Below the pieces are notes generated by a model. That model made no database searches. It was not told the origin of the DNA and saw nothing but the letters and a program-made list of their open reading frames with translations. A program made the position numbers and the translations under genes. This document shows, piece by piece, positions 35,709 to 44,703 of a stretch of 64,000 nucleotides of DNA. Positions within the stretch are counted from its first letter, which is position 1; each line of letters begins with the position of its first letter. The stretch is from Streptomyces sp. NBC_01788 (lineage in GTDB: Bacteria; Actinomycetota; Actinomycetes; Streptomycetales; Streptomycetaceae), in NCBI RefSeq assembly GCF_035917575.1, contig NZ_CP109090.1, forward strand, positions 744,001 through 808,000, written 5' to 3'.

Positions 35709-36760
35709 CCCGGCAGGACCACGTCCCGGATCAGGCTCACGCGCTCGTCGAAGGGGAGGAACGCGCTCTTGACGGCGTTGACCGTGACCGTGCGCAGGTC
35801 CTCGACCGTCCAGCCCGCCTGCTCGACCAGCAGGGACATCTCGCGGGTCATCGTGGTGCCGGACACCAGGCGGTTGTCGGTGTTGAGGGTGACCCGGAAG
35901 CCGAGGTCCTTCAGCTCCGTGATGGGGTGCTCGGCGATCGAGGTGGCGGCGCCGGTCTGGAGGTTGGAGGTCGGGCACATCTCCAGGGCGATCCGGCGGT
36001 CGCGCACCCAGCCGGCCAGCCGGCCGAGCTTGCCGTCGACGATGTCCTCGGTGATGCGCACGCCGTGCCCGATGCGCTGGGCGCCGCACACCTGGAGGGC
36101 CTGGTGGATGCTGGGCAGGCCGTGCGCCTCGCCGGCGTGGATGGTGAACGGCACGCTCTCGCGGCGCAGGTGCTCGAACGCGTCCAGGTGGTCGGCGGGC
36201 GGGAAGCCGTCCTCGGCGCCCGCGATGTCGAAGCCGACGACACCGGCGTCGCGGTGGGCGACGGCCAGGTCGGCGACCTCACGGGTGCGGTCGAACATCC
36301 GCATGCCGCACAGCAGCGTGCCGACCCGGACGGGCGTGCCCTGGGCGGCGGCCTTGGCCATGCCCGCGGCGAGGCCCTCCTGGACGGTCTCCACGACCTC
36401 GGTGAGGGTCAGCCCGCCGTTGACCATCAGTTCGGGGGCGTAGCGCACCTCCCCGTAGACGACGCCGTCCTCGGCCAGGTCCAGGACGTACTCCTCGGCG
36501 GTGCGCAGCAGGCCCTCGCGGGTCTGCATCACGGCGAGGGTGTGCTCGAAGGTGGCTATGTAGCGGACCAGGTCGCCGGAGTTGGCCGCGTCGTAGTACC
36601 AGGCGGCGAGTTCGGCGGGGTCGGTGGTGGGCAGGGTGTGGCCGACCGCGTCCGCGAGTTCGACGACGGTGGCGGGGCGCAGGCCGCCGTCGAGGTGGTC
36701 GTGCAGCACGGCCTTGGGGAGCCGGCGGAGGGTGTCGGTGTCGATGCGGGGCGCGGTCAT
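35690..36760 (-). CDS. add: Adenosine deaminase
   Basis: The protein has 356 residues from ATG 36760. The zinc ligands 'LHDHLDGG' (His20, His22), '[10 protein letters not shown]' (His and catalytic Glu), 'QRIGHGVRI' and '[12 protein letters not shown]' (Asp pair) are all intact. The enzyme hydrolyses adenosine or deoxyadenosine to inosine in purine salvage. Relatives that deaminate adenine or other aminoheterocycles share these motifs, but '[10 protein letters not shown]' favours adenosine. It is a free-standing gene. Confidence 0.9.
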   Translation of the reverse strand: MTAPRIDTDTLRRLPKAVLHDHLDGGLRPATVVELADAVGHTLPTTDPAELAAWYYDAANSGDLVRYIATFEHTLAVMQTREGLLRTAEEYVLDLAEDGVVYGEVRYAPELMVNGGLTLTEVVETVQEGLAAGMAKAAAQGTPVRVGTLLCGMRMFDRTREVADLAVAHRDAGVVGFDIAGAEDGFPPADHLDAFEHLRRESVPFTIHAGEAHGLPSIHQALQVCGAQRIGHGVRITEDIVDGKLGRLAGWVRDRRIALEMCPTSNLQTGAATSIAEHPITELKDLGFRVTLNTDNRLVSGTTMTREMSLLVEQAGWTVEDLRTVTVNAVKSAFLPFDERVSLIRDVVLPGYESAL

Positions 36761-36815
36761 GGGGCGTTTCCTAGGGCAGTCGAGCGGTGGTGTCCGCGGT
36801 GGCGGTGTTCGGTGG

Positions 36816-37214
36816 TCAGCCCGCGTCGGGGGCGGGCTGGAGCAGGTCCCAGCGGTTGCCGTACAGGTCCTCGAAGACGGCGACCGTGCCGTACGGCTCC
36901 TGCCGCGGTTCCTCCAGGAAGGTGACTCCGGCCGCCCGCATCCGGGCGTGGTCGCGGGCGAAGTCGCCGGTGTGCAGGAAGAACCCGACGCGTCCGCCGG
37001 TCTGGTCGCCCACCCGGGCCTGCTGGGACCCGGTCCGGGCGCGGGCGAGCAGCAGTGCGGTCCCGGTCCCGTCACCCGGTTCGACGACGACCCACCGGGA
37101 GCCGTCCGGGCGCGGGGCGTCCTCGGCGAGCCGGAAGCCGAGCGCTCCGGTGTAGAAGCGGATCGCCTCGTCGTAGTCGTCGACGACGAGGGTGACCAGG
37201 GCGATGCGTCTCAT
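36816..37214 (-). CDS. VOC family (glyoxalase/bleomycin-resistance-like) protein
   Basis: The protein has 132 residues from ATG 37214 behind GAAAGG. It is a single vicinal-oxygen-chelate module: '[26 protein letters not shown]' in outline, then '[20 protein letters not shown]' and '[17 protein letters not shown]'. The ligand or substrate is unknown. A CGATCG...CGATCG inverted repeat (37233-37252) lies 20 bases upstream and could be its operator. Confidence 0.83.
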   Translation of the reverse strand: MRRIALVTLVVDDYDEAIRFYTGALGFRLAEDAPRPDGSRWVVVEPGDGTGTALLLARARTGSQQARVGDQTGGRVGFFLHTGDFARDHARMRAAGVTFLEEPRQEPYGTVAVFEDLYGNRWDLLQPAPDAG

Positions 37215-37315
37215 CGGGGCCTTTCGGAACAGCGATCGCGAGGAGCGATCGTCGGGTGAGGTTATACGTAAAACGTGCATGACGCCAGTCATCCCGGACG
37301 CGGATCGGCAGGGGA

Positions 37316-38251
37316 TCAGCGGGAGGTGTCGCCCTGGGCGACCTCGACCCGGTGATGGACGTCGATCATGCCGGTCGCCGAGGCGGCGAAGGAGAGCGCG
37401 GCGCAGGCCGTCAGCAGCGCGGCGATCCGGGTCGCGGCGCGGCGCGGGACGTGCGGGGCGGCGAGGAGCGCCTTGACGCGGTGCGGGACCGGTCCCGAGG
37501 TGGCGGCGGGGGCGAACTCCGGGCGTACGGAGCGGGCCTCCTGGCCGGCCAGGGCGGCGCGCGCAATGGCGCGGGCGGTCAGACGGCGGTCGCCGACGGC
37601 CGCGGCCGCGGCCTCGTCGGCGGCGCGCTCGGCCGCGAGGCGGATCGCCCCGCGGACCCGCCGCAGCGCGGGATGGCAGTGGGCGGCCAGCTCGGCGGCG
37701 GCCAGGAAGTAGTGGTGGCCGCCCCGGTTGTGGGCCCGCTCGTGGGCGAACAGCGCCTCGCGCTCGGCCGCGTCGAGGCTGCGGAGCATCGCGGTGGTGA
37801 CGACGATGCGGTGCGGGCGGCCGGGCAGCGCGTAGGCGTCCGGGTGCGGGGAGTCCACCACGCACAGGTCGCCTGCGGCGGGCCTGCGGCCGGCCTCCGT
37901 GTGCGCGCTGCGGAAGGCGCGGAACTCCCGCAGCGCGGCGCGCCCCAGCGTGCCCGCACACACGGCGAGCGCTCCGACGGAGATCGCCGCCGCCGGGACG
38001 ACCACCAGGTCGGAGGGCATGGACACGGGGTGCACGAGCTTGCCCAGCGCCGCGACGAGGGGCAGCTTGAGCAGGCCGGTGAGGACGAAGGCGCCGAGCG
38101 CGGCGAGCGAGCAGCCGGCGAGCACGACCGCGAAGCCGGTGATCATCCACAGCGCGGTGACGGGGGCGAGGCGGTCGAGCGCGCGCCGGGCAAGGGCCGG
38201 CGCGGCGAACGGCAGCAGCAGGGACAGGAGCAGAAGCAGGGCCGCGGTCAT
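37316..38251 (-). CDS. M56 (BlaR1/MecR1-like) membrane metallopeptidase
   Basis: The protein has 311 residues. Membrane helices near residues 1-20, 30-65 and 80-105 are followed by the zinc protease motif 'HERAH' at 170-174 in 'LFAHERAHNRGGHHYFLAAAELAAHCHPALRR'. One more helix near 280 follows. There is no extracytoplasmic penicillin-binding sensor domain, so this is the short Streptomyces form. Its start overlaps the stop of the BlaI-type repressor gene (ATGA), the usual sensor protease/repressor pair. The activating signal is unknown. Confidence 0.87.
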   Translation of the reverse strand: MTAALLLLLSLLLPFAAPALARRALDRLAPVTALWMITGFAVVLAGCSLAALGAFVLTGLLKLPLVAALGKLVHPVSMPSDLVVVPAAAISVGALAVCAGTLGRAALREFRAFRSAHTEAGRRPAAGDLCVVDSPHPDAYALPGRPHRIVVTTAMLRSLDAAEREALFAHERAHNRGGHHYFLAAAELAAHCHPALRRVRGAIRLAAERAADEAAAAAVGDRRLTARAIARAALAGQEARSVRPEFAPAATSGPVPHRVKALLAAPHVPRRAATRIAALLTACAALSFAASATGMIDVHHRVEVAQGDTSR

Positions 38252-38622
38252 CGCTCACCGGATTCGAGCAGATCGCGCAGGACGCGCTCGTCGTCCGGGC
38301 TGAGCTGGGCGACGAAGCGGGCCAGTACCGTCTCGCGGTCGGTGTCGCGGTCGAGCTCGGAGTGCATGCGGCGGGCGGTCAGCCCGTGCGCGTCCTGGAC
38401 GGGATAGTAGGCGTATCCGCGGCCCTGGCGGCGGCGCTGGACGACGCCCTTGTCGTGCAGCCGGGTCAGGATGGTGGTGACCGTGGTGCGGGCCAGGCCG
38501 CTGCCGAGGCCGAGCTGGACCTCACCGGGAGTGCGGGGCGCGCCGGCGGCCCACAGGACGGCCATGACGCTGGCTTCGAGCTCACCGGCCGGCCTGCGCT
38601 CGTCCCTGTCGTCGTCGGTCAT
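38248..38622 (-). CDS. BlaI/MecI/CopY-family repressor
   Basis: The protein has 124 residues from ATG 38622. The winged helix is 'ASVMAVLWAAGAPRTPGEVQLGLG', 'LARTTVTTILTRLHDKGVVQRRRQGRGYAYYPV' in outline. A C-terminal dimerisation helix with 'ARFVAQLSPDDERVLRDLL' follows. BlaI-type repressors are cleaved after activation of the linked M56 protease. Palindromes with TACA/TGTA halves lie 34-56 bases upstream of the start. Confidence 0.88.
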   Translation of the reverse strand: MTDDDRDERRPAGELEASVMAVLWAAGAPRTPGEVQLGLGSGLARTTVTTILTRLHDKGVVQRRRQGRGYAYYPVQDAHGLTARRMHSELDRDTDRETVLARFVAQLSPDDERVLRDLLESGER

Positions 38623-38655
38623 GGGTACGTCCTCACCCCGTTGTCGCCCACAGTC

Positions 38656-38678
38656 GTAGATCGTCTACATGATTGTAG
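38656..38678 (-). promoter_or_regulatory. BlaI-type operator upstream of the repressor gene
   Basis: CTACATGATTGTAG (38665-38678) is a palindrome with TACA/TGTA halves, as in BlaI/MecI boxes. An overlapping GTAG-N5-CTAC (38656-38668) adds a second half-match. Both lie close before the blaI-like gene, suiting autoregulation. The remainder of 38623-38954 shows no gene. Confidence 0.6.
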
Positions 38679-38954
38679 TCAGTCCGGCACCGTGGTCCGC
38701 CCGCGGGCGCGCCCGCCCGCCCATTATGGAAGGAGCCGCCGGGAATGACCGCGGGATTCCGCACACCCGCGCCCCGGTGTGCTCCGGCGGCCCGCTGCAC
38801 GACCGGACCGCCGGCAGTAGCGTACGAAGGGGGGCGAACCGGACCGTGAACGGCGGGCGGCGGCGGCACGGCGAACGCGGCAAGAATCCGCAAAGGCCTC
38901 TCCGCCACTCCCCGGCGGGGCGCCGATCCGCAATCCGGCAAGGAGTTGAGCACC

Positions 38955-39662
38955 ATGTCCGAGCGGCCCAGGCCCGCCGAGACGCCCGCCCGGCAGAACG
39001 TCACCTTCCCGAGCGCGGGAGGCACCGCGCACGGCTACCTCGCGCTGCCCCCGTCGGGAAGCGGTCCGGGCGTCCTCGTCATCCAGGAGTGGTGGGGGCT
39101 GACGGACCACATCGCCGACGTCGCCGACCGGCTCGCTGCCGAGGGCTTCGTCGCCCTGGCGCCCGACCTGTACGGCGGCAGCGTGGCGCACGACTCCGAC
39201 GAGGCCCAGCGCATGGTGAAGGCCCTGCCGGTCCTGCGCGGTGTCGAACTGCTCTCCGGCGCCGTCGGCCACCTGCTGTCCCTGCCCGAGGTCACCTCCG
39301 GCACGATCGGCGCGGTCGGCTTCTGCATGGGCGGCGGGTTCGTGCTGTACCTCGCGGCCATCGATCCGCGGGTGAGCGCCGCCGTGCCGTTCTACGGCGT
39401 CATCCGCGGCGAACTGCCCGACTTCTCCGGGCTGCGCGCCCAGCTCCTCGGCCACTACGGGGAGCAGGACCGGAGCGTGCCGCTGGAGCAGGTCGAGGAG
39501 CTGCGCGAGAGGATCCGGCGGCAGTCGGGCGTCACCGCGGACTTCCGCCTGTACCCGGCCGGCCACGCCTTCTTCAACGACCGCCGCCCCAGCCACGACC
39601 CCGACTCGGCGTCCCGCGCGTGGCAGAGCACCGTCGCGTTCCTGCACGGGCAGCTGGACTGA
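38955..39662 (+). CDS. Dienelactone hydrolase family protein
   Basis: The protein has 235 residues. ATG 38955 is used because AAGGAG lies nine bases before it; a TTG three codons earlier overlaps that site. The nucleophile Cys is in 'IGAVGFCMGGGFVL', the Glu in 'VLVIQEWWGL' and the catalytic His in 'AGHAFFND'. The Cys-Asp-His set is that of dienelactone hydrolases, which open enol-lactones in aromatic catabolism. Many Streptomyces members have other ester substrates. Confidence 0.87.
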   Translation: MSERPRPAETPARQNVTFPSAGGTAHGYLALPPSGSGPGVLVIQEWWGLTDHIADVADRLAAEGFVALAPDLYGGSVAHDSDEAQRMVKALPVLRGVELLSGAVGHLLSLPEVTSGTIGAVGFCMGGGFVLYLAAIDPRVSAAVPFYGVIRGELPDFSGLRAQLLGHYGEQDRSVPLEQVEELRERIRRQSGVTADFRLYPAGHAFFNDRRPSHDPDSASRAWQSTVAFLHGQLD

Positions 39663-39749
39663 CCGGGACCGGATACCGCCGCCGGGGCCGGTCGGACAGT
39701 CCCCGCGTGCGATACGGGTCCCCTCGCCCGTCCCGTCGCCGGTCCCGGT

Positions 39750-40643
39750 GTGCAGCGCGTCGAGCCCGGCCATCTCCTCGTCGGTGAGGCGCAGGGCGCC
39801 CGCGGCCACGTTCTCCACGAGGTGGTCGGGGTTGCCGGTGCCGGGGATGGCCAGGACGTGCGGGCCCTGCTGGAGGGTCCAGGCGATCCGTACCTGCGCG
39901 GGTGTCGCGTCGTGGGCCCGGGCGACGGCCGCGACCTCCTCGTCGTGGGCGCCGTCCGCCGCCCCCTTGGAGCCGCCCTCGCCGGCGATGGCGAAGAACG
40001 GGACGAAGGCGATGCCCTCCTCGCCGCAGACCCGCAGCACTTCGTCGCTGCCGGGGTCGTGGAAATCGAGCCCGAAGCGGTTCTGCACGCACACCACCGG
40101 CGCGATGGCGCGGGCCTCCTCGAGGTGGCGCGGCTCCACGTCGGAGAGGCCGAGGTGGCGGATCAGTCCCTCCTCGCGCAGTTCGGCGAGCGCGCCGAAG
40201 TGCTCGGCGATGGAGTCCTGGCCCATCCGGCGCAGGTTCACCACGTCCAGGTGGTCGCGGCCGAGCTGACGCAGGTTCTCCTCGACGTGGCCGCGCAGGT
40301 CGTCGGGGCGCGCGGAGGGGCCCCACTCCCCCGAGCAGTTCCGGAACGGCCCGACCTTCGTGACGACGACCAGATCGTCCGGGTACGGCGACAGGGCGCT
40401 GTTGATCAGTTCGTTGGCGGAGCGCCGGGCGGAGAAGTAGAACGCAGCCGTGTCGATGTGGTTCACGCCGAGCTCGACCGCCCGGCGCAGGACGGCGATC
40501 GAGCGGTTCCGGTCGCTCGGGGTACCGAGGTGAAAGGCGGCGCTGCCCGTCAGCCGCATCGCGCCGAGGCCGATGCGGTGGACGGGCAGGTCGCCGAGTT
40601 CCCAGGTGCCCGCGGCGTCCGCGGTGATCGTTTCGGAGGTCAT
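39750..40643 (-). CDS. Aldo/keto reductase with no stop codon at the expected end
   Basis: From ATG 40643 the first 298 residues are a full AKR barrel: 'IDTAAFYFSARRSANELI', 'LVVVTKVGPF', 'VLAIPGTGNPDHLVENVAAGALRLTDEEMAGLDALH' in outline. In place of the usual Lys-His tetrad neighbours it has 'DVVNLRRM', where His of the tetrad is not obvious. The coordinates given end where homology ends. The frame stays open to a TAA at 38724, which would add about 340 residues antisense to the dienelactone hydrolase gene. A lost stop or a small indel near 39740 is likely. Confidence 0.7.
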
Positions 40644-40698
40644 CGGCGGAGTCTCGCACACCCGCGTGTCGCGATCGCGTGCGCCGAACAGCCGAATG

Positions 40699-42075
40699 TC
40701 ACGGATATGTGTGGGTGTTCAGCGCGTTCACGGCGGCCGCGGGGTCGCCGAGGTCGTAGCGGTCCACGGCCAGGAAGTTGGGCTTCCTGCGTGCCGCGGG
40801 CTCGCAGAACCGCCGGGCGCGGTCGGCCAGTTTGCCGTTGTCGGTCTGTGCGGTGGCACTGATCGTGCTGTCCCGGAAGTGGTTCATCACGAACAGCGGC
40901 CGGAAGCCCGGTTCGGTGTGCGTCAGCGGGATGTTGAGGTCGGCGCCGTACCAGCGGCTGTAACAGGACCAGTCCGACGCGCCGAGGCCCGCGCCCATCG
41001 ACCAGTAGTTCTCGACGGTCCACTCGCGCTGGTACATCACGCCGAAGCCGTCCCGGGTCAGGCCCGCCGCCTCGTCGGCCGAGCGGCTGTGGTCGGTGAG
41101 GACCAGCAGCCGGTGGTTGTCCGCGATCAGGTCGGCCATCCTGGGCCAGCCGTTGTTCCGGACGCCGGTCAGGTCGGGCCGGTAGAGCACGTCGGAAAGG
41201 CCGCGCACACGGGCGAGTTCGGCGCGCAGGACGCCCGGATCGACGTAGTCCTCCAGGAACACGGTGACGAACTGGTCGGGGTGCGACGCCAGGAAGTCCA
41301 CCATGCGCTGAAGGTCCACCCACAGGGCGACCGGCCTGCTGACCAGCGTGCAGCTGTTGTGGCAGAGGATCGCGCCGTCCGGGGTCTGGTGGATGTCCAG
41401 CATGAACCCGCGCACGCCGTCGGCGAGTTGCTGGTCGATGCCACGGCTCTGGTTGGGGAAGAGGTTGGCGAACGGCGGGGCGAAACCGCCGTCGACCCCG
41501 TTGGCGTAGGCGTTGTGGGCGGTGAGGAACGTGACCTGGTCGAGGGTGCGTTGGTCCGCCGGCGGCATGGGCCGGGTGGCCGGTGCCACCGGGGTGAGGT
41601 ACCAGCGGGCCAGGTCGCCCGCGGGTCCGACGGCCAGCGGGGCGGGGTAGTTGGCGCCGGACGGCTTGGCGGCGACGGTCAGGTAGCGGTCGGCGCCGGG
41701 CGACTTGAGCGTGTACTGGTCGTCCCCGGCCGGGGCGATCTCCCAGGCCGCCTCCGCGTCGGCGCAGGCGACGGTGCGTGCCCGGTCGCCCGAGCGGCCG
41801 AGACAGGTGCCGGCCAGGTCGGCGCTCTCCAGGACGTACGACGGTCCGTTCGCCCTCAGGTTCCACTGCTGGTGGTCCTCGTCGCCCCTGGGGTTGTGCT
41901 GTTCCACGGCGCCGGCACCGGCGGCCGCCGCGGCCAGGCCGGTCGTGACGCTCTGGACGTAGTACGCCCCGGCGGCGGGAGCCTGTGCCGTGGCGTTCGC
42001 GGGAGCGGATGCGGGGGATGCCACGACGGCGGCGAGCGCCGCGGTCGTGGCGAGCAGCGCGTGGGGGGTGCGCAT
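40699..42075 (-). CDS. Secreted PI-PLC-domain protein with N-terminal ricin-like module
   Basis: The protein has 458 residues from ATG 42075. A signal peptide ends near residue 30 ('ASAPANA'). Residues 35-160 resemble a beta-trefoil/ricin module ('AVEQHNPRGDEDHQQWNLRA', 'YTLKSPGADRYLTVAA'). The PI-PLC X-type barrel follows, with 'VTFLTAHNAYANG', 'VRGFMLDIHQTPDGAILCHNSC' and 'LVLTDHSR'. The His in the first two motifs are the expected acid-base pair. It is probably exported and acts on phospholipids or glycosylated lipids. Two DasR-like sites lie upstream. Confidence 0.85.
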   Translation of the reverse strand: MRTPHALLATTAALAAVVASPASAPANATAQAPAAGAYYVQSVTTGLAAAAAGAGAVEQHNPRGDEDHQQWNLRANGPSYVLESADLAGTCLGRSGDRARTVACADAEAAWEIAPAGDDQYTLKSPGADRYLTVAAKPSGANYPAPLAVGPAGDLARWYLTPVAPATRPMPPADQRTLDQVTFLTAHNAYANGVDGGFAPPFANLFPNQSRGIDQQLADGVRGFMLDIHQTPDGAILCHNSCTLVSRPVALWVDLQRMVDFLASHPDQFVTVFLEDYVDPGVLRAELARVRGLSDVLYRPDLTGVRNNGWPRMADLIADNHRLLVLTDHSRSADEAAGLTRDGFGVMYQREWTVENYWSMGAGLGASDWSCYSRWYGADLNIPLTHTEPGFRPLFVMNHFRDSTISATAQTDNGKLADRARRFCEPAARRKPNFLAVDRYDLGDPAAAVNALNTHTYP

Positions 42076-42350
42076 GGCGGTGTTGCCCTTCGTCCGGACG
42101 GTGGCCGTCGCCCCGGGGCCGCGCCCCGGCGGCCGATGACACCGTCGGCCAGGATGGTCAGGGGCATGACATCACGGGCGACGGCCGGACGTCAGCGGAA
42201 CCGGTCGGCGCCCGGCGGGAGTCCGAGGATCCGCGGAGCGCGGCCGTACCCCCGCGAGGCCGGACCGAGCCGGTTCTCGCGCGCACGCGCCGGTGGTACC
42301 GGGCACGTGTGGGGGGCGGCCGCGGTGGGGGGTTGCGGGCACTCGACCGC

Positions 42351-42383
42351 ACTGGTCTGTACCAGTCAAGGGTGTAGACCAGT
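42351..42383 (-). promoter_or_regulatory. Two tandem DasR-like (dre) sites
   Basis: ACTGGTCTGTACCAGT (42351-42366) matches the dre consensus ACTGGTCTAGACCAGT at 14 of 16 positions. A second site (42368-42383) matches at 13 of 16, including GGTGTAGACC. Their centres are 17 bp apart. They lie about 275 bases before the secreted PI-PLC-like gene and just past the 3' end of the YCII gene. I see nothing else in 42076-42403. Confidence 0.55.
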
Positions 42384-42403
42384 CGGATCCGCCGCGCCCG
42401 GTG

Positions 42404-42760
42404 TCAGTCCCCGGCCGGGTGCAGGAACGGCCGCACCTCGATGGGGAGGGTGGTGGCCCGGCTCGCCTTCCGGCCCCACTCCACGGCCGCGTCCAGATCG
42501 GGCGCCATGATGAGGCACACACCGCCCAGGTACTCGGCACCCTGGGTGTAGGGACCGTCGGTGACGCGTACCTCACCGTCCCCGGGGCGCAGCACGACGG
42601 CGGTCTCCGGGCCGTGCAGCCCGCCGGCGAAGACCCAGGCACCCGCCTCGCGCAGCTCCTGGTGGAAGCCCTCGACCTCGCGCATGATCCGGGCCAGCGC
42701 CTCGGCCGCGGGCGGCCGGCCCTCGGCCGGCTGGATCACGCTGAGCAGGTAGTACTTCAT
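42404..42760 (-). CDS. YCII-related (DGPF-domain) protein
   Basis: The protein has 118 residues from ATG 42760. The ferredoxin-like fold marks are 'MKYYLLSVIQPAEG', 'FHQELREAGAWVFAGGL', 'VTDGPYTQGAEYLGGVCLIMAPDLDAAVEWGRKA' in outline, and 'IEVRPF'. Such proteins often accompany ECF sigma factors of the SigJ/ECF41-like groups, but no sigma gene is adjacent here. The reaction is unknown. GGAGAACGTC before the start gives a good ribosome site. Confidence 0.83.
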   Translation of the reverse strand: MKYYLLSVIQPAEGRPPAAEALARIMREVEGFHQELREAGAWVFAGGLHGPETAVVLRPGDGEVRVTDGPYTQGAEYLGGVCLIMAPDLDAAVEWGRKASRATTLPIEVRPFLHPAGD

Positions 42761-43028
42761 GACGTTCTCCTTGACGTCGTGCCGTCGTCCCACCTCTCGC
42801 TCGAACGGTGGGCCCCGCACCGGCACCTCGCCCGACGGCCTCGGCGAAATCCCTTCCCCGGCCGCCGCGGCACGGCAGCGGGGGCCACACGATCGGCCCA
42901 TTCGCGGCGCGGCGGCCACGGCCACGCGATCGGCCCACGGAAAGCGCCGTCCACGCATCCGCGAGGGCCGCTTTGGTGGAAGTGATCCGGGGACGCACAC
43001 GGCACCTACGCACGAGGGACCAAGACCG

Positions 43029-44561
43029 ATGAACGGTGAGGACACGGGCGACGGCCCGCGCTGCCTGGTGACGGGCGCCACGGGGTACATCGGCGGCCGG
43101 CTGGTCCCGGAGCTGCTCGACGCCGGCAACCGGGTCCGCTGCCTGGCCCGCTCCCCGGGCAAGCTGCGCGACCATCCCTGGGCGGCGCGTACGGAGGTGG
43201 TGCGCGGCGACGTCACCGACCCGGAGTCGGTCGCCGCAGCCCTGCGGGACGTCGACGTCGCCTACTACCTGGTGCACGCCCTGGGCACCGGCAAGGACTT
43301 CGAGGAGACCGACCGCCGGGCCGCGCGCGTCTTCGGGGAACGGGCCCGGGCCGCGGGCGTGCGGCGGATCGTCTACCTCGGCGGCCTGACCCCGGCCGGT
43401 GTGCCGGAGCGGGAGCTGTCCCCGCATCTGCGCTCGCGCGCGGAGGTCGGCCGCATCCTGCTGGCCTCGGGGGTGCCGACCACCGTCCTGCGCGCCGCCG
43501 TCATCATCGGCTCGGGATCCGCCTCCTTCGAGATGCTGCGCTACCTCACCGAGCGCCTGCCCGTGATGGTCACTCCCAGCTGGGTGGGCACCCGCATCCA
43601 GCCGATCGCCGTGCGCGACGTCCTGCGCGTCCTGGTGGCCTGCGCGCGGATGCCCGACGACGTGAACCGGGCCTTCGACATCGGCGGGCCGGACGTCCTG
43701 ACGTACCGGGAGATGATGCTGCGGTACGCGGCGGTGGCGGGCCTGCCCCGACGGGTGATCGTCCCCGTCCCGGTCCTCACCCCCCGTCTGTCCAGCCACT
43801 GGATCGGCCTGGTCACCCCCGTGCCCGCGGCCATCGCGCGCCCGCTCGCCGAGTCGCTGCGCCACGAGGTCGTCTGCCGGGAGCACGACATCCTGCGGTA
43901 CGTGCCCGACCCTCCCGGTCATCCGATCGGCTTCGACGAGGCCGTACGGCTGGCACTGCAACGGGTCCGCGAGGCGCAGGTGACGACCCGGTGGTCGTCC
44001 GCCTCGGTGCCGGGCGCGCCCAGTGATCCCCTGCCCACCGACCCCGACTGGGCCGGCGGCAGCCTCTACACGGACCTGCGGGAACGCACGGTGGACGCGC
44101 CGCCCGAGGCCCTGTGGCGGGTCGTCGAGGGCATCGGCGGCGACCACGGCTGGTACTCGTTCCCCCTCGCCTGGGCGCTGCGCGGCGGCCTCGACCGGCT
44201 GGCGGGCGGGGTCGGGCTGCGCCGGGGGCGCCGTGACGCGCAGCGGCTGCGGGCGGGCGACTCGCTCGACTTCTGGCGCGTGGAGGAGATCGAACCCGGA
44301 CGGCTGCTCCGGCTGCGGGCCGAGATGCGGCTGCCGGGCCTGGCCTGGCTGGAGATGTGCGTCGGCACCGACGCCGAGGGCCGCACGCTGTACCGCCAGC
44401 GCGCGGTGTTCCATCCGCACGGGCTGCTGGGGCACGCCTACTGGTGGAGCGTCTCGCCCTTCCACGCGGTCGTGTTCGGCGGGATGGCCCGCAACATCAC
44501 CGGGGCGGCGGTCGAGCAGGCCCGGCTCACCCGTTCGGGGGAACGCACCTCCGTCCGCTGA
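43029..44561 (+). CDS. NAD(P)-binding SDR-type protein fused to DUF2867
   Basis: The protein has 510 residues from ATG 43029. The atypical short-chain-dehydrogenase domain starts with 'CLVTGATGYIGGRLVPELL' and includes 'VYLGGLTPAG' and 'TTVLRAAVIIGSGS'. From about residue 345 a DUF2867 (START-like) domain follows: 'LYTDLRERTVDAPPEALWRVVEGIGG' and 'LDFWRVEEIEPGRLLRLRAEM'. The fusion is common in actinobacteria, and the pathway is unknown. The photolyase gene follows on the same strand after two hairpins. Confidence 0.83.
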   Translation: MNGEDTGDGPRCLVTGATGYIGGRLVPELLDAGNRVRCLARSPGKLRDHPWAARTEVVRGDVTDPESVAAALRDVDVAYYLVHALGTGKDFEETDRRAARVFGERARAAGVRRIVYLGGLTPAGVPERELSPHLRSRAEVGRILLASGVPTTVLRAAVIIGSGSASFEMLRYLTERLPVMVTPSWVGTRIQPIAVRDVLRVLVACARMPDDVNRAFDIGGPDVLTYREMMLRYAAVAGLPRRVIVPVPVLTPRLSSHWIGLVTPVPAAIARPLAESLRHEVVCREHDILRYVPDPPGHPIGFDEAVRLALQRVREAQVTTRWSSASVPGAPSDPLPTDPDWAGGSLYTDLRERTVDAPPEALWRVVEGIGGDHGWYSFPLAWALRGGLDRLAGGVGLRRGRRDAQRLRAGDSLDFWRVEEIEPGRLLRLRAEMRLPGLAWLEMCVGTDAEGRTLYRQRAVFHPHGLLGHAYWWSVSPFHAVVFGGMARNITGAAVEQARLTRSGERTSVR

Positions 44562-44625
44562 CGCCCGCATCCGCCGGACGCCCCGCGCGGGAAGCAATCC
44601 GGAGCGCCCAGCGCGTCCGCAGTGA

Positions 44626-44666
44626 TCCGGGGCGACCGGAGCGCCCCGGACCGTCCGGAGCGGTCC
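44626..44666 (+). terminator. Two consecutive hairpins between the SDR and photolyase genes
   Basis: TCCGGGGCG/CGCCCCGGA (44626-44650, 7-base loop) overlaps the start of GGACCG/CGGTCC (44648-44666). Together they likely terminate the SDR transcript or form an attenuator in front of the photolyase gene. Confidence 0.5.
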
Positions 44667-44703
44667 GGCCAGCCTTCCCCGTCCCCTCCACGGAGACCCC
44701 ACG

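Noticed and set aside
40640..42142. Second reading frame opposite or overlapping the PI-PLC gene
   Set aside because: It is the +1 shadow of the PI-PLC coding sequence with arginine/glycine-rich translation.
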